A stretch of 64,000 nucleotides of DNA, taken from assembly GCA_001797675.1 (NCBI GenBank), contig MGQB01000031.1, positions 98,580 to 162,579 on the forward strand, given 5' to 3'. This DNA comes from Deltaproteobacteria bacterium RBG_13_43_22. Lineage in GTDB: Bacteria; Desulfobacterota; RBG-13-43-22. A model generated the notes under the pieces. That model was not told the DNA's origin. It searched no databases and saw nothing but the letters and a program-made list of their open reading frames with translations. The translations under genes were made by a program, and so were the position numbers. The first letter of the stretch is position 1; each line of letters begins with the position of its first letter. This document shows, piece by piece, positions 27,501 through 35,844 of this stretch.

Positions 27501-28354
27501 AGAACCTTCCGAAGCCCGGGCTTAAAAAACAGGCGGGCTTCCCCCGGATTTTGCTGGTCGAGGACAATGAAGCGTCGATCATTCAGGTCAAGGCCGTTCT
27601 CGAATACGCCGGTTATGCGGTCGATGTGGCCGGCGGCGGGCAGGAGGCCTTTGATTTCCTCTCCCATACCATACCGGATGGGATTATTCTGGACTTGATG
27701 ATGCCGGAAATAGACGGTTTTGAAGTATTGGAAAACATCCGGGGCAGGGCGGCAACGGCAAAAGTTCCGGTCCTGATCCTCACCGCCAAGGACCTGACTC
27801 CGGAGGATTTCAAACGGCTCAGCGCCAACCATATCCAACAGCTGGTGCAGAAAGGGGATATTGACCGGGAGAGCTTGTTGGCCAAGGTAAAGTCTATTTT
27901 CAGCGGGGAAGAGAAAATCGAAACTGGAAACTGGATACTGGAGAAGAGAAGCTTGATACCCGCAACTATCCTGCTTGTGGAAGACAATCCCGATAACCTG
28001 ACCACCGTCAGGGCGGTTTTGCAGAATCAATACCAGTTGCGGGAAGCGAAGGATGGGGAAGAAGGGTTACGGCTGGCCGCAGAAACCAGGCCAGACCTGA
28101 TTCTCCTGGATATGGCCCTGCCCAAGATGGATGGCTACGAAGTGGTTCGCCGGCTCAAAGAAAATCGAGAACTGCGTCCTATTCCGGTGATTGCCATGAC
28201 CGCCCAGTTCATGAAAGGGGATCGGGAAAAGATCCTTGATGCGGGGTGTGATGATTACATCACCAAGCCGATCGATTCGGAAAGCTTTTTAAAAAAGATC
28301 CGTGAATGGTTGGGGGATAGCAGGAGTTTTTATGCCGAAAATACTGGCGATTGA
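24593..28354 (+). CDS. Membrane hybrid histidine kinase with four receivers
   Basis: Domain order in this 1253-residue protein: TM1 (about 15-38), helical periplasmic domain, TM2 (about 196-217), HAMP, GAF (about 280-415), a Gln/Glu-rich coiled coil (about 425-480), HisKA (SNMSHELRTPLNSVMALS, His about 491), HATPase (NLIGNAVKFTPAG, DTGIGI, GTGLGLAI), then REC1 (about 733), REC2 (about 851), REC3 (about 986) and REC4 (about 1125). All four keep an acceptor Asp (LDILMPDMDG, LDLMMPEPDG, LDLMMPEIDG, LDMALPKMDG). Only REC1 and REC4 keep a canonical K-P; REC2 and REC3 have altered Lys regions. The REC3-REC4 linker is encoded by intergenic-type repeat DNA. It overlaps cheR by 4 nt and the HD-GYP gene by 23 nt. 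Confidence 0.93.
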   Translation: MMKMKDLKIGTQLRIGMGAILVFVVLLGVTAWFQADILWQETKGLYDHPHTIRRALGNLTIDIIIIHRDMDNLVLAEDESKRQSFIQNIDTYDADAVRQFDILDNRYLGPQSDLEYARMTFIQWKSIREETFRLLRAGNIAEATNRNQSSGVEGLQREKLLGQIQKISDFAEAKGNQFYQEAQKEKDVLMRNLWIVLGVIFLLTLVVGYLLLINIQKPLKELTRAADRFGQGQLEARSRYSSANEFGTLSLAFNTLAKTVQEEWQSKESAAGIARAMLQEEELHAFCRELLKGLLEHTGSQIGAVYLLNEQKTEFEHFESIGLVQEGRVSFSAAGLEGEFGPALATGRIQHLTEIPPDTRYTFTTVGGDFQPREIVTIPISGEDGIAAVISLAGLRSYPAAAIRLVNDVWNVLTARLNGVLTSGKTRALAEQLEQQNQELQVQQEELETQAEELRKQSEALQGQNEELEQQQLAVEEASRLKSQFLSNMSHELRTPLNSVMALSRVLMMQARTKLTAEEVNYLEIIERNGKNLLTLINDILDLSKIEAGRMDVNPKIFSIKQALENIIESITPIALEKQIEIHPDIPEDLPPLESDEIRVSHILQNLIGNAVKFTPAGTVTVSVRCHQKKVSIGITDTGIGIRENDLPYIFDEFRQVDGSSSRRHEGTGLGLAIARKAARMLGGDIAVTSTPEIGSTFTLTLPLAWQGQGSVYSPIVSRSSEGVKPARKTILVVDDEPEMAAMISRYLLQEGYNTVTATSGSEALKLAARELPFAITLDILMPDMDGWEVLQGLKKNPETKDIPVIIVSISEGRETGFALGAIGYVTKPVSKNQLMSEIQKIGKPEIRSIMIVDDNDLDRREIRRIIEEEGLKTIVAEDGSVCLKLIQKQVPDVLVLDLMMPEPDGFAVLERIRGNPETRDLPVIVVTAKDLTEEDREKLSGNVSSVLEKTAAKSASLLVEIKRILMDIENLPKPGLKKQAGFPRILLVEDNEASIIQVKAVLEYAGYAVDVAGGGQEAFDFLSHTIPDGIILDLMMPEIDGFEVLENIRGRAATAKVPVLILTAKDLTPEDFKRLSANHIQQLVQKGDIDRESLLAKVKSIFSGEEKIETGNWILEKRSLIPATILLVEDNPDNLTTVRAVLQNQYQLREAKDGEEGLRLAAETRPDLILLDMALPKMDGYEVVRRLKENRELRPIPVIAMTAQFMKGDREKILDAGCDDYITKPIDSESFLKKIREWLGDSRSFYAENTGD
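27916..27950. repeat. CTGGATACTGGA-type repeat inside a coding linker
   Basis: ATCGAAACTGGAAACTGGATACTGG lies in frame between receivers 3 and 4 of the hybrid kinase. It matches the CTGGATACTGGATG repeats found between genes elsewhere (for example near 29800). It encodes a polar linker (KIETGNWILEKR) with no receiver homology. Confidence 0.65.
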
Positions 28355-29795
28355 CGATAAGAAAGACAATCTGATTACCCTGTCCGCCTTGCTGAAGAAT
28401 CTGATGCCTGACTGTGCCGTGATCAGCGCCCAATCCGGTCTGGAGGGTATAAAGAAGGCCAGGGCCGAGTTACCGGATGTTATTCTACTGGATGTAAAAA
28501 TGCCGGAGATGGATGGCTTTGAAACCTGCCGGCGGCTGAGGTCCGATGAAAATACCAATCACATCCCGGTGATTATGATAACCGCCATCAAAATAGACCC
28601 CTGGAGCCGAATCAAAGGAATGGAGATCGGGGCCGATGCCTTTCTTGCCAAACCGATTGATGAGGGAGAATTAGTTTCACAGATCAAAGTTGCCCTCCGT
28701 ATCAAAAAAGCGGAAGATGCCCTCAGGGCGGAGAGGGATATCCTGGAAAAATCGGTTCAGGAAAAGACAGTCCATTTGCTTCAGGAGATCACCGAGCGCA
28801 AGCAGGCGGAGGGGGGGCTGCGTGAGAGCGAAAAACTCTATCGATCGTTGTTCGAAAAAATGATTAACGGTTTTGCTTATTGCCGGATGTTGTTCGAAGA
28901 TGGAAGACCCCAGGACTTCATCTACCTTGTCGTCAATGATGCCTTTGAGTTGCAGACCGGGCTGAAGGATGTGGTCGGCAAAAGGGTCACCGAGGTTATT
29001 CCAGGGATCCGTGAGGCTGACCCGCAGCTTTTCGAGATCTACGGCCGTGTCGCCATGACCGGCCGGCCCGAGCGTTTCGAGATGTTCCTCAACATCTTGC
29101 AGATGTGGTTCTGGGTTTCGGTGTATAGCCCGGCGAAAGACCATTTTGTGGCAGTGTTTGACGTGATTACCGAACGCAAAAAGGCCGAAGGAAAGCTAAC
29201 CCATACCCTGGAGAACCTTCGTAATGCCTTGACCGGGATTATCCAGGTCATTGCCGCAACGGTGGAAACCCGAGATCCCTATACTGCCGGCCATCAGCGG
29301 CGCACCGCCGATCTGGCCCGGACCATTGCCGGAGAGATGGGACTGACCGAAGATCAACAGGACGGGCTGCTCATGGCCGGGATTATTCACGATCTGGGGA
29401 AGGTATCGATCCCCGCGGAAATCTTGAGTAAACCAACTCAGTTGACTGATATCGAATACAAATTAATCAAAGAGCACTCCCAAATCGGGTATGAAATATT
29501 GAAAAACATCGATTTTCCCTGGCCCATCGCCGAGATCGTCCTTAAACACCACGAACGGCTGAACGGGTCCGGGTACCCCCAGGGACTCAAGGGAAAAGAA
29601 ATCTGCCTGGAAGCCCGGATACTAATGGTGGCCGATGTAGTGGAGGCCATGGCCTCCTACCGGCCCTATCGTCCCGCGCTGGGAATTGAGGCGGCCCTGG
29701 AGGAGATAGAAAAGAATAAGGGGATATTGTATGACTCTCGTGTGGTGGAGGTCTGTTTGGGGCTATTCAGGGAGAAGGGATTTTCTTTTGAGTGA
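28332..29795 (+). CDS. REC-PAS-HD-GYP c-di-GMP phosphodiesterase
   Basis: A receiver (AIDDKKDN, acceptor Asp in LLDVKMPEMDG, Lys in AKPID) is followed by a coiled coil, a PAS domain (about 165-290) and an HD-GYP domain (about 310-487). The HD-GYP keeps GHQRRTADLA, IIHDLGK, EHSQIGYEIL, KHHER, GSGYPQGLKG and VADVVEAMAS, so the metal-binding and GYP residues are intact and c-di-GMP hydrolysis is expected. The ATG at 28332 has CAGGAG just upstream. The GTG at 28302 would add ten residues from inside the kinase gene and is less likely. The 23-nt overlap with the hybrid kinase suggests that its receiver is a direct phosphorylation target. Confidence 0.93.
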   Translation: MPKILAIDDKKDNLITLSALLKNLMPDCAVISAQSGLEGIKKARAELPDVILLDVKMPEMDGFETCRRLRSDENTNHIPVIMITAIKIDPWSRIKGMEIGADAFLAKPIDEGELVSQIKVALRIKKAEDALRAERDILEKSVQEKTVHLLQEITERKQAEGGLRESEKLYRSLFEKMINGFAYCRMLFEDGRPQDFIYLVVNDAFELQTGLKDVVGKRVTEVIPGIREADPQLFEIYGRVAMTGRPERFEMFLNILQMWFWVSVYSPAKDHFVAVFDVITERKKAEGKLTHTLENLRNALTGIIQVIAATVETRDPYTAGHQRRTADLARTIAGEMGLTEDQQDGLLMAGIIHDLGKVSIPAEILSKPTQLTDIEYKLIKEHSQIGYEILKNIDFPWPIAEIVLKHHERLNGSGYPQGLKGKEICLEARILMVADVVEAMASYRPYRPALGIEAALEEIEKNKGILYDSRVVEVCLGLFREKGFSFE

Positions 29796-29799
29796 TACT

Positions 29800-29995
29800 G
29801 GATGCTGGATACTGGATGTGGATTGAGGAATTGAGGAATTGAGGAATTGGGATTGCGGAATGAAAAGGGTGAAAAAAAGCGGGTTACGGGTTACGAGTTA
29901 CGGTTTGGTTCCATGCTGGATTTCGGAATGCTAAAGAAAGGTTGAGGGTTAAACTTGAGGGTTTTTTCTAACCCTTAACTTTGTTAGGTATCCGG
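29800..29995. repeat. composite intergenic array after HD-GYP gene 1
   Basis: In order: CTGGATGCTGGATACTGGATG, GAGGAATTGAGGAATTG, GGGATTGCGGAATG, GCGGGTTACGGGTTACGAG, GGATTTCGGAATG, then a hairpin-forming AGGGTTA...TAACCCTTAAC stretch (29945-29980). The first four parts recur in the same order after the HD-GYP frames ending at 33153 and 35312. Confidence 0.82.
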
Positions 29996-30053
29996 CTGTC
30001 GGCTGTCCAAGAAATAATTATTAAAGATCGTTGCCAATACTTTAGGAAAAATA

Positions 30054-32165
30054 ATGAAAAAAAGATCTGAGAACAACCTGGGGGAAAATACTCTGTTACG
30101 GAGTCATCCAACTTATATCAAGAAGAAGTCCCAACGGTCGGCAAGATGGTGTTGTTTCTTGGTCGTTGTCCTGTTTTTCACCGGGTGGTCGGTGGGCGGT
30201 ACCGGCAGCGCAGCAGGCAACCAGCCCGAAGTCCGTGTCGGAAGCGAGCTGGATTTTCCTCCTTATGCTATTGCTGATAAAAACGGGCGGCCGGATGGTT
30301 TTTCCGTTGAACTGATCAAGGCCGTTTGCGGGGCCATGGGATTGTCCGTCGAGATTTCAACCGGCTCGTGGGATACGGTGTGGAGCTCCCTGGTGTCCGG
30401 GCAGCTTGATGTGCTGCCGATCGTGGCCAAGACGCCTGAACGACAAAGCCTGGTTGATTTCAGCCTTCCTCATACAGAAACTTTCGATGCCTTCTTTGTG
30501 CGCAAGGGAGACCCTCCCCTCTCAACCATTGCCGCCGCCCGGGGAAAGGAGATCGTGGTCATGCGGTCGGATGCCGCCCATCATGAACTGCTGGAGCGGA
30601 ATTTTCAGGGGAACCTGATTCTGGTCGATTCGATACCGAATGGACTTAAGCTGATTTCGTCCGGTAAACATAATGCCTTCCTCTGTTCGAAGCTGATCGG
30701 CACCTTGGTACTCAAGAAGCAGGGCTTAACGAATCTAATCGCCGGACCGATTATTCCGGACTACAAACGGGTCTTTTCCTTCGGTGTAAAAAAAGGGGAC
30801 AGGGAACTGCTGGAAAAATTGAATCAAGGGTTGTTGATCGTTAAAACCAACGGGGAATATGACCGGATTTATGCTAAATGGCTCACCGTTGAGGATCCCT
30901 GGCTCAAAGTGCGGAAATATCTCCTGCCTGTCGGCATCGTTACGATAGCCATTTTTCTAATCGCCGGAATCTGGGTGGTGATGCTTCAACGACTGGTCAG
31001 AAACCGCACCCGCGAATTGGCTGAAAAAAATGAAATGCTGCAACACGCCCAAGAAGAACTGGAAGCGCGTGTTCAGGAACGGACGGCGGATTTGGCTCAA
31101 GCCAATCAATTGCTGCAAGTTGAAATCACCGAACACAAGCAGACTGAGGAGACGCTAAAAGAGAGCGAGTTGCGATACCGTGAGCTTTTCAACAATATCA
31201 GCAGCGGGGTTGCGATCTATGAGGTAAAGGACAATGGTAGCGATTTCATATTCAAGGATTTTAATAAAGCGGGGGAACGGCTGGATGAGGACCGGAGAGA
31301 GGATATTATCGGGAAGAGTATCTATCAGGCCAGGCCAGGTATCAAAGAATTCGGGTTACTGAATGTGTTTGAACGGGTCTGGAAAACGGGCATCCCCGAA
31401 CATCATCCGGCTTCATTTTACCGGGATGAAAGGTTAAAAAAATGGTTTGAAAACTACGTTTACAAACTCCCATCCGGCGAAATCGTCGCCGTATATGATG
31501 ACATCACCGAGCGCAAGCAGGCCGAGGAAAAGATCCGGGCATCACTTCTGGAGAAGGAGATAATGCTCAAGGAGATCCACCACCGGGTGAAGAACAACCT
31601 GCAGGTGATTTCCAGTCTCTTCGGTCTCCAGTCCGGTTATATCCAGGATGACAAATCCCGGGAGATTTTCCAGGAGAGCCAGAACCGTGTGGGGGTCATG
31701 GCTAAAATACACACCATGTTGTATCAGTCAGAAGATCTGTCAAAGGTTGATTTCGGCGGTTTCATCAGGGATCTGGCTGGTCGCCTGCAGCAGTCCTATG
31801 CGACGGCAAAGTCCCCCATAGAGATACACGTGGATATTGGCGAGGTATCCATGACCATAGAAACATCCATCCCCTGCGGACTGATTTTGAATGAACTGGT
31901 GTCCAATGCCCTGAAACATGCCTTTCCGGAAGGAAAGGGGGGAGAAGTCAAGATCAGTATGGCAACAGAAGGGGACCGGTTCGTGCTTATGGTTCAGGAT
32001 AACGGGATCGGCTTTCCCGCAGATGTGGATTTTCAAAACACCCAAACTCTCGGTTTAGAACTGGTAAGACTTTTAGTGGGACAAATTAACGGCACCATCG
32101 ATCTGGCGGTTGATGGCGGCACGAAATTCGCCATAACTTTTCCTAAGGCAATTCAGAAAGGGTAA
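30054..32165 (+). CDS. Periplasmic-binding-domain sensor kinase (SBP-PAS-HisKA_2)
   Basis: In this 703-residue kinase a basic ~30-residue N-terminus precedes a signal or anchor helix (about 32-52). A family-3 solute-binding domain follows (about 58-280; VRVGSELDFPPYAIADKNG, DVLPIVAKTPERQS). A TM (about 300-322), a coiled coil, a PAS domain and a HisKA_2 dimerisation domain (EIHHRVKNNLQVISSL) with HATPase (NELVSNALKHAF, DNGIGFP, LGLELV) complete it. It should bind an amino acid-like solute in the periplasm and phosphorylate the response regulator encoded 4 nt downstream. HisKA_2 kinases form a family separate from the HisKA kinases of the kai region. Confidence 0.93.
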   Translation: MKKRSENNLGENTLLRSHPTYIKKKSQRSARWCCFLVVVLFFTGWSVGGTGSAAGNQPEVRVGSELDFPPYAIADKNGRPDGFSVELIKAVCGAMGLSVEISTGSWDTVWSSLVSGQLDVLPIVAKTPERQSLVDFSLPHTETFDAFFVRKGDPPLSTIAAARGKEIVVMRSDAAHHELLERNFQGNLILVDSIPNGLKLISSGKHNAFLCSKLIGTLVLKKQGLTNLIAGPIIPDYKRVFSFGVKKGDRELLEKLNQGLLIVKTNGEYDRIYAKWLTVEDPWLKVRKYLLPVGIVTIAIFLIAGIWVVMLQRLVRNRTRELAEKNEMLQHAQEELEARVQERTADLAQANQLLQVEITEHKQTEETLKESELRYRELFNNISSGVAIYEVKDNGSDFIFKDFNKAGERLDEDRREDIIGKSIYQARPGIKEFGLLNVFERVWKTGIPEHHPASFYRDERLKKWFENYVYKLPSGEIVAVYDDITERKQAEEKIRASLLEKEIMLKEIHHRVKNNLQVISSLFGLQSGYIQDDKSREIFQESQNRVGVMAKIHTMLYQSEDLSKVDFGGFIRDLAGRLQQSYATAKSPIEIHVDIGEVSMTIETSIPCGLILNELVSNALKHAFPEGKGGEVKISMATEGDRFVLMVQDNGIGFPADVDFQNTQTLGLELVRLLVGQINGTIDLAVDGGTKFAITFPKAIQKG

Positions 32166-32169
32166 GAAA

Positions 32170-33153
32170 ATGGAAAAGAAAAAGATCATGGTCGTTGAGG
32201 ACGAAAGGATTGTGGCCCGGGACCTGGCCAGACAGTTGGGCGATCTGGGCTATGATGTGGTTGCCACCGCCTACTCGGGTGAGGAGGCGGTGGAGAAGGC
32301 CGGGGAGGTCCTTCCTGACCTGGTGCTCATGGACATCGTTTTGGCCGGGGAGATGGACGGCATACAGGCCGCCGATAGGATCAAAGCGCTCTCCGGCACC
32401 CCGGTGGTCTTCCTGACTTCTTATGCCGACGACCAGACCTTCGGGCGGGCAAAGCTGACCGGTCCTTACGGGTATATCCTGAAGCCGGTAGAAAAAAAAC
32501 AGTTACAGGTCACCATCGAATTGGCCCTGCACCGGCAAGGCTTAGAGCTTAATCTGCAAAAGAACCACGCCAGGATATACCGGTCCATGAAGGGGATGAT
32601 CGAGGCCATCGCCGAAACGGTAGAATCAAGGGGGCCCTATACCCCGGGTCACCATGAGCGGGTATCAAGATTGGGGGTAGCGATTGCCCGGGAAATGGAA
32701 TTGACGGATTTTCAGGCGGAAGGGGTGGATCTGGCCTCAACGATCTATGACATCGGTTTGGTCAATATACCCGTCGAGATTCTTCAGGAGGCCGGTCGAC
32801 TGGAAGGTCTTCAATTAACCCTGTATCAGACTTATCCCCTGACCGCTTATGACACCCTGAAAAAGATGGAATGTATCTGGCCGCTGGCCGAGATCGTCCT
32901 CCAGCATCGGGAGTGTTATGACGGTTCGGGTTTCCCCCGGGGAATTAAGGGAGAAGCCATACTCATCGAAGCCAGGATTCTGGCGGTTGCCCATGCCCTT
33001 GAGGATCTGACGACCAACAGGAGCTTCCGGAGCGGCTTGGGGGTCGAGGCGGCCCTTGAGGAGATAGAAAAGAACAAGGGGATATTGTATGACTCTCGTG
33101 TGGTGGAGGTGTGTCTGGAGCTTTTCAGGGAGAAGGGATTTTCTTTTGAGTGA
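32170..33153 (+). CDS. Response regulator with catalytically dead HD-GYP domain
   Basis: An N-terminal receiver (MVVEDERIVARDLA, Asp in LMDIVLAGEMDG, Lys in LKPVE) is of the type that pairs with HisKA_2 kinases, and that kinase ends 4 nt upstream. The C-terminal HD-GYP region has lost its active site when compared with the proteins at 28332 and 33379. HD is Y-D (TIYDIGL), the next metal His is Tyr (YQTYPLTAYDTL), HHE is HRE, GYP is GFP and the final VAD is VAH. Fold and length (about 195 residues) are kept, so it may still bind c-di-GMP or partners. The last ~35 residues match the active paralogues almost exactly. Confidence 0.92.
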   Translation: MEKKKIMVVEDERIVARDLARQLGDLGYDVVATAYSGEEAVEKAGEVLPDLVLMDIVLAGEMDGIQAADRIKALSGTPVVFLTSYADDQTFGRAKLTGPYGYILKPVEKKQLQVTIELALHRQGLELNLQKNHARIYRSMKGMIEAIAETVESRGPYTPGHHERVSRLGVAIAREMELTDFQAEGVDLASTIYDIGLVNIPVEILQEAGRLEGLQLTLYQTYPLTAYDTLKKMECIWPLAEIVLQHRECYDGSGFPRGIKGEAILIEARILAVAHALEDLTTNRSFRSGLGVEAALEEIEKNKGILYDSRVVEVCLELFREKGFSFE

Positions 33154-33157
33154 TACG

Positions 33158-33350
33158 GGATTCTGGATACTGGATTAAGGAATTGAGGAATTGAGGAATT
33201 GGGATTGCGGAATGAAAAGAATGAAGAAATGCGGGTTGCGAGTTGCGAATTGTCGGTTGCGGGTTGATTCCGTTTAGGATTGCCGGAGGAAGGAAGAGAC
33301 TGGGAAGTTGAAAGGGTTGTCGCCTAACGAAGGACGACGGACGCTGAACG
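33158..33350. repeat. composite intergenic array after HD-GYP gene 2
   Basis: Same order of parts as after 29795: GGATACTGGATT, GGAATTGAGGAATTG, GGGATTGCGGAATGAAAAG, GCGGGTTGCGAGTTGCG. It then diverges into GGACGACGGACGCTGAACG, a relative of the GAACGCCGAACG family near 38370. Confidence 0.8.
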
Positions 33351-33378
33351 ATTAGTGCAGTTTCCTGAGGAAAAGATA

Positions 33379-35312
33379 GTGAAAAAATCAAAGACACCGG
33401 AAGAAAAAGAAAGTGGCGAACGACTGCTGAGAGATGCCGCAGAGGAGAAACAGGGGAGATCTTTCGACCCATCATCGAAGATGAAGGAAAAGACCCCTGA
33501 GGAACTTCTCCAAGAACTCCAGGTGCACCAGATTGAGCTGGAGATGCAAAATGAGGAACTCCGAAAGTCGCAGCTTTCCCTGGAGGAATCCAGGCAAAGG
33601 TTTGCAGATCTTTATGATTTCGCCCCGGTTGGGTACTTTACCTTTACCCCGGACGCCCTGATTAAAGAGGTAAACCTTACCGGAGCAACTCTCCTAGGGG
33701 TGGCCCGGCAAAAGCTGGTTAATCACCGGATCAGGAGGTTTATCGCCCCCTCAGATTTTGACCTGTGGGATCAGCATTTTTTGAGTGTATTACATGAGGG
33801 AGAGAAGCAGACTTGCGACCTTACGCTCAAGCGGGAGGATGGTTCTACCTTTTATGCCGGTTTGGAAAGTATCCGGGTGGAGGTGAGCCGGGGAGTATTT
33901 GAGGTCCATGCCACAATAACCGACATCACCGAACGCAAGCGGGTGGAGGAGGCGTTGCGGGCAAGCGAGGAACACTACAGAGTCCTGTTTGAGGAGGCCC
34001 TGGACGGTATCTGCATAGCGGATGCGGAAACAGGAATCATCCTTGACTGCAACCAGGCGATGGCGGCTTTAGTAGGCAGAGAGCGGGCTGAGCTTATCGG
34101 GCGATCGCAGAAGATTTTACACCCATCTGAAGATGACCAGGCGGTAGTTTCCCTTGCATTCAAACAACACCTGACTGATAAACAAGGGCAAATCCTCGAA
34201 ACACAGGTTGTTACCAGGCAAGGCGATATCAGAGAAGTGGGCATCAAGGGAAATTTCCTGGAAATCCGGGGAAAAAAAATGTTACAGGGAATATTTCGCG
34301 ATATCACCGAACGCAAACGGACAGAGGAGACTATCCGACTGTCGGAAGAAAGATATCGAACCGTAATCGAAGAGATCGATGAAGGTTACTACGAGGTCGA
34401 CCTGGCCGGTAGTTTCACCTTTGTCAACGATTCCATGATCCGGCAACTCCAGTATTCCCGGGAAGAATTGATCGGGATGAACTACCGGACCTATATACCC
34501 CGGGAGGAGGGAGAAGGGGTCTATAAAGCCTTTAACCGGGCCTACCGGACCGGAGAGATTATAAAATGGTATCCGGTCACCAATATAAGGAAAGACGGAA
34601 CGCCGCTTTTCTTTGAAGATTCCATATCCTGTCGCCGGGACCAAGACGGCCGGGTTATCGGGTTCCGGGGGATCTCGCGGGATATCACCGAGCGCAAACG
34701 GCCGAAGGAAAGCTCACCCATACCCTGGAGAACCTTCGTAAGGCCTTGGGCGGGATCATTCAGGTCATTGCCGCAACGGTGGAGACCAGAGATCCCTATA
34801 CCGCCGGCCATCAGCGGCGCACCGCCGATCTGGCCCGGGCCATTGCCGGAGTGATGGGACTGACCGAAAATCAACAGGACGGGCTGCTCATGGCCGGGAT
34901 TATTCACGATCTGGGGAAGGTATCGATCCCGGCTGAGATTTTAAGCAAACCCACCAAGTTGACCGAGATTGAATACAAACTGATCCAGAACCATTCTCAA
35001 ACAGGGTACGATATTCTTAAGGACATTGATTTTCCCTGGCCCCTGGCGGAGATGGTCCTTCAGCACCATGAGCGGATGGATGGTTCCGGGTACCCCCGGG
35101 GGCTCAAAGGAGAAGAAATCTGCCTGGAAGCCCGGATCCTTATGGTGGCCGACGTAGTGGAGGCCATGGCCTCCTATCGTCCCTACCGGCCGGCCCTGGG
35201 GATTGATGCGGCCCTTGAGGAGATAGAAAAGAATAAAGGGATATTGTATGATTCGGAGGTGGTGGAGGTGTGTCTGGAGCTTTTCAGGGAGAAGGGATTT
35301 TCTTTTGAGTGA
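33379..35312 (+). pseudogene. Triple-PAS HD-GYP protein split by a one-base deletion near 34700
   Basis: The first frame (GTG 33379, GAGG site upstream) encodes a coiled N-terminus and three PAS domains up to GISRDITERKR. It then turns into nonsense rich in Pro and Trp, ending at 34854. The frame shifted by one picks up at once with the paralogous ALGGIIQVIAATVETRD and a full HD-GYP (GHQRRTADLA, IIHDLGK, HHERMDGSGYPRG, VADVVEAMAS). Compared with the intact paralogue near 29175 (CGCAAAAAGGCCGAAGG), this copy reads CGCAAACGGCCGAAGG; one extra G at about 34700 would restore one ~645-residue protein. It is either a genuine frameshift mutant, a phase-variable site or a sequencing error. A separate HD-GYP from an internal start (about 34746) is possible but less likely. 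Confidence 0.85.
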
Positions 35313-35315
35313 TAC

Positions 35316-35520
35316 TGGATTAAGGAATTGAGGAATTAAGGAATTGAGGAATTGGGATTGCGGAATGAAAAGAATGAAGAAATGCGGGTTGCGGGTTACG
35401 AGTTGCGGGTTGTTTCCATTGCGGAATGAAAATTGGGAATTGGGGATTGACAATAAAAAGAAGGCAACAAGCAACAGGTAACAGGCAAGAGAAAGGCTGA
35501 GGTTAAAGGGAAAGACAGGT
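35316..35520. repeat. composite intergenic array after HD-GYP gene 3
   Basis: ACTGGATTAAGGAATTGAGG copies, GGGATTGCGGAATGAAAAG, GCGGGTTGCGGGTTACGAG, then GGCAACAAGCAACAGGTAACAGGCAAG. The last motif recurs at 36434-36470 on the other side of vapBC. Together with the promoter this accounts for the 322-nt gap. Confidence 0.8.
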
Positions 35521-35575
35521 CATAGGCGATAGATAATTAGGAAAAAGGAAGAGCAGGGTTGGGGCAGATTGGTTC

Positions 35576-35611
35576 TTGACATACACACTTGACCTTGTTA
35601 AAATGTGTATG
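35576..35611 (+). promoter_or_regulatory. vapBC promoter with overlapping palindromic operator
   Basis: A sigma70-type promoter reads TTGACA (35576-35581), a 17-nt spacer, then TAAAAT (35599-35604). An 8-bp perfect inverted repeat CATACACA (35580-35587) / TGTGTATG (35604-35611) overlaps the -35 edge and the -10. That is where a ribbon-helix-helix antitoxin or the toxin-antitoxin complex would bind to autorepress. The antitoxin ATG follows at 35635 with AGGAGGAG upstream. Confidence 0.85.
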
Positions 35612-35634
35612 CCAAATGACAGGAGGAGAATGTT

Positions 35635-35844
35635 ATGAGAACCAATATAGTCATCGATGATGCCTTAATAAAAAAAGTTATGAATTATACGGGGCTGCGC
35701 ACTAAGAAAGATGTCGTCCATTACGCTCTCGAAGAAATAGTAAGACGTAAGGAAAGAAAGAAAATACTCGATCTTCAAGGAAAAGTCCGCTGGGAAGGGA
35801 ATTTGAATGAATTGAGGCGGTACCGTTTCGATGATCTTGGTTGA
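35635..35844 (+). CDS. vapB: VapB-type antitoxin
   Basis: A 69-residue protein with the VapB ribbon-helix-helix pattern: MRTNIVIDDALIKKVMNYTG, then TKKDVVHYALEEIVRRK, then a charged tail ending in RRYRFDDLG that should wrap the toxin. It neutralises the PIN-domain toxin encoded next, with which it overlaps by 14 nt. The N-terminal strand would contact the palindrome in the promoter. A strong AGGAGGAG ribosome site favours antitoxin excess. Confidence 0.93.
   Translation: MRTNIVIDDALIKKVMNYTGLRTKKDVVHYALEEIVRRKERKKILDLQGKVRWEGNLNELRRYRFDDLG

Noticed and set aside
34746..35312. Independent HD-GYP-only gene
   Set aside because: The paralogue at 28332 and the exact one-base offset show that it is the 3' part of a frameshifted gene, although internal initiation cannot be excluded.
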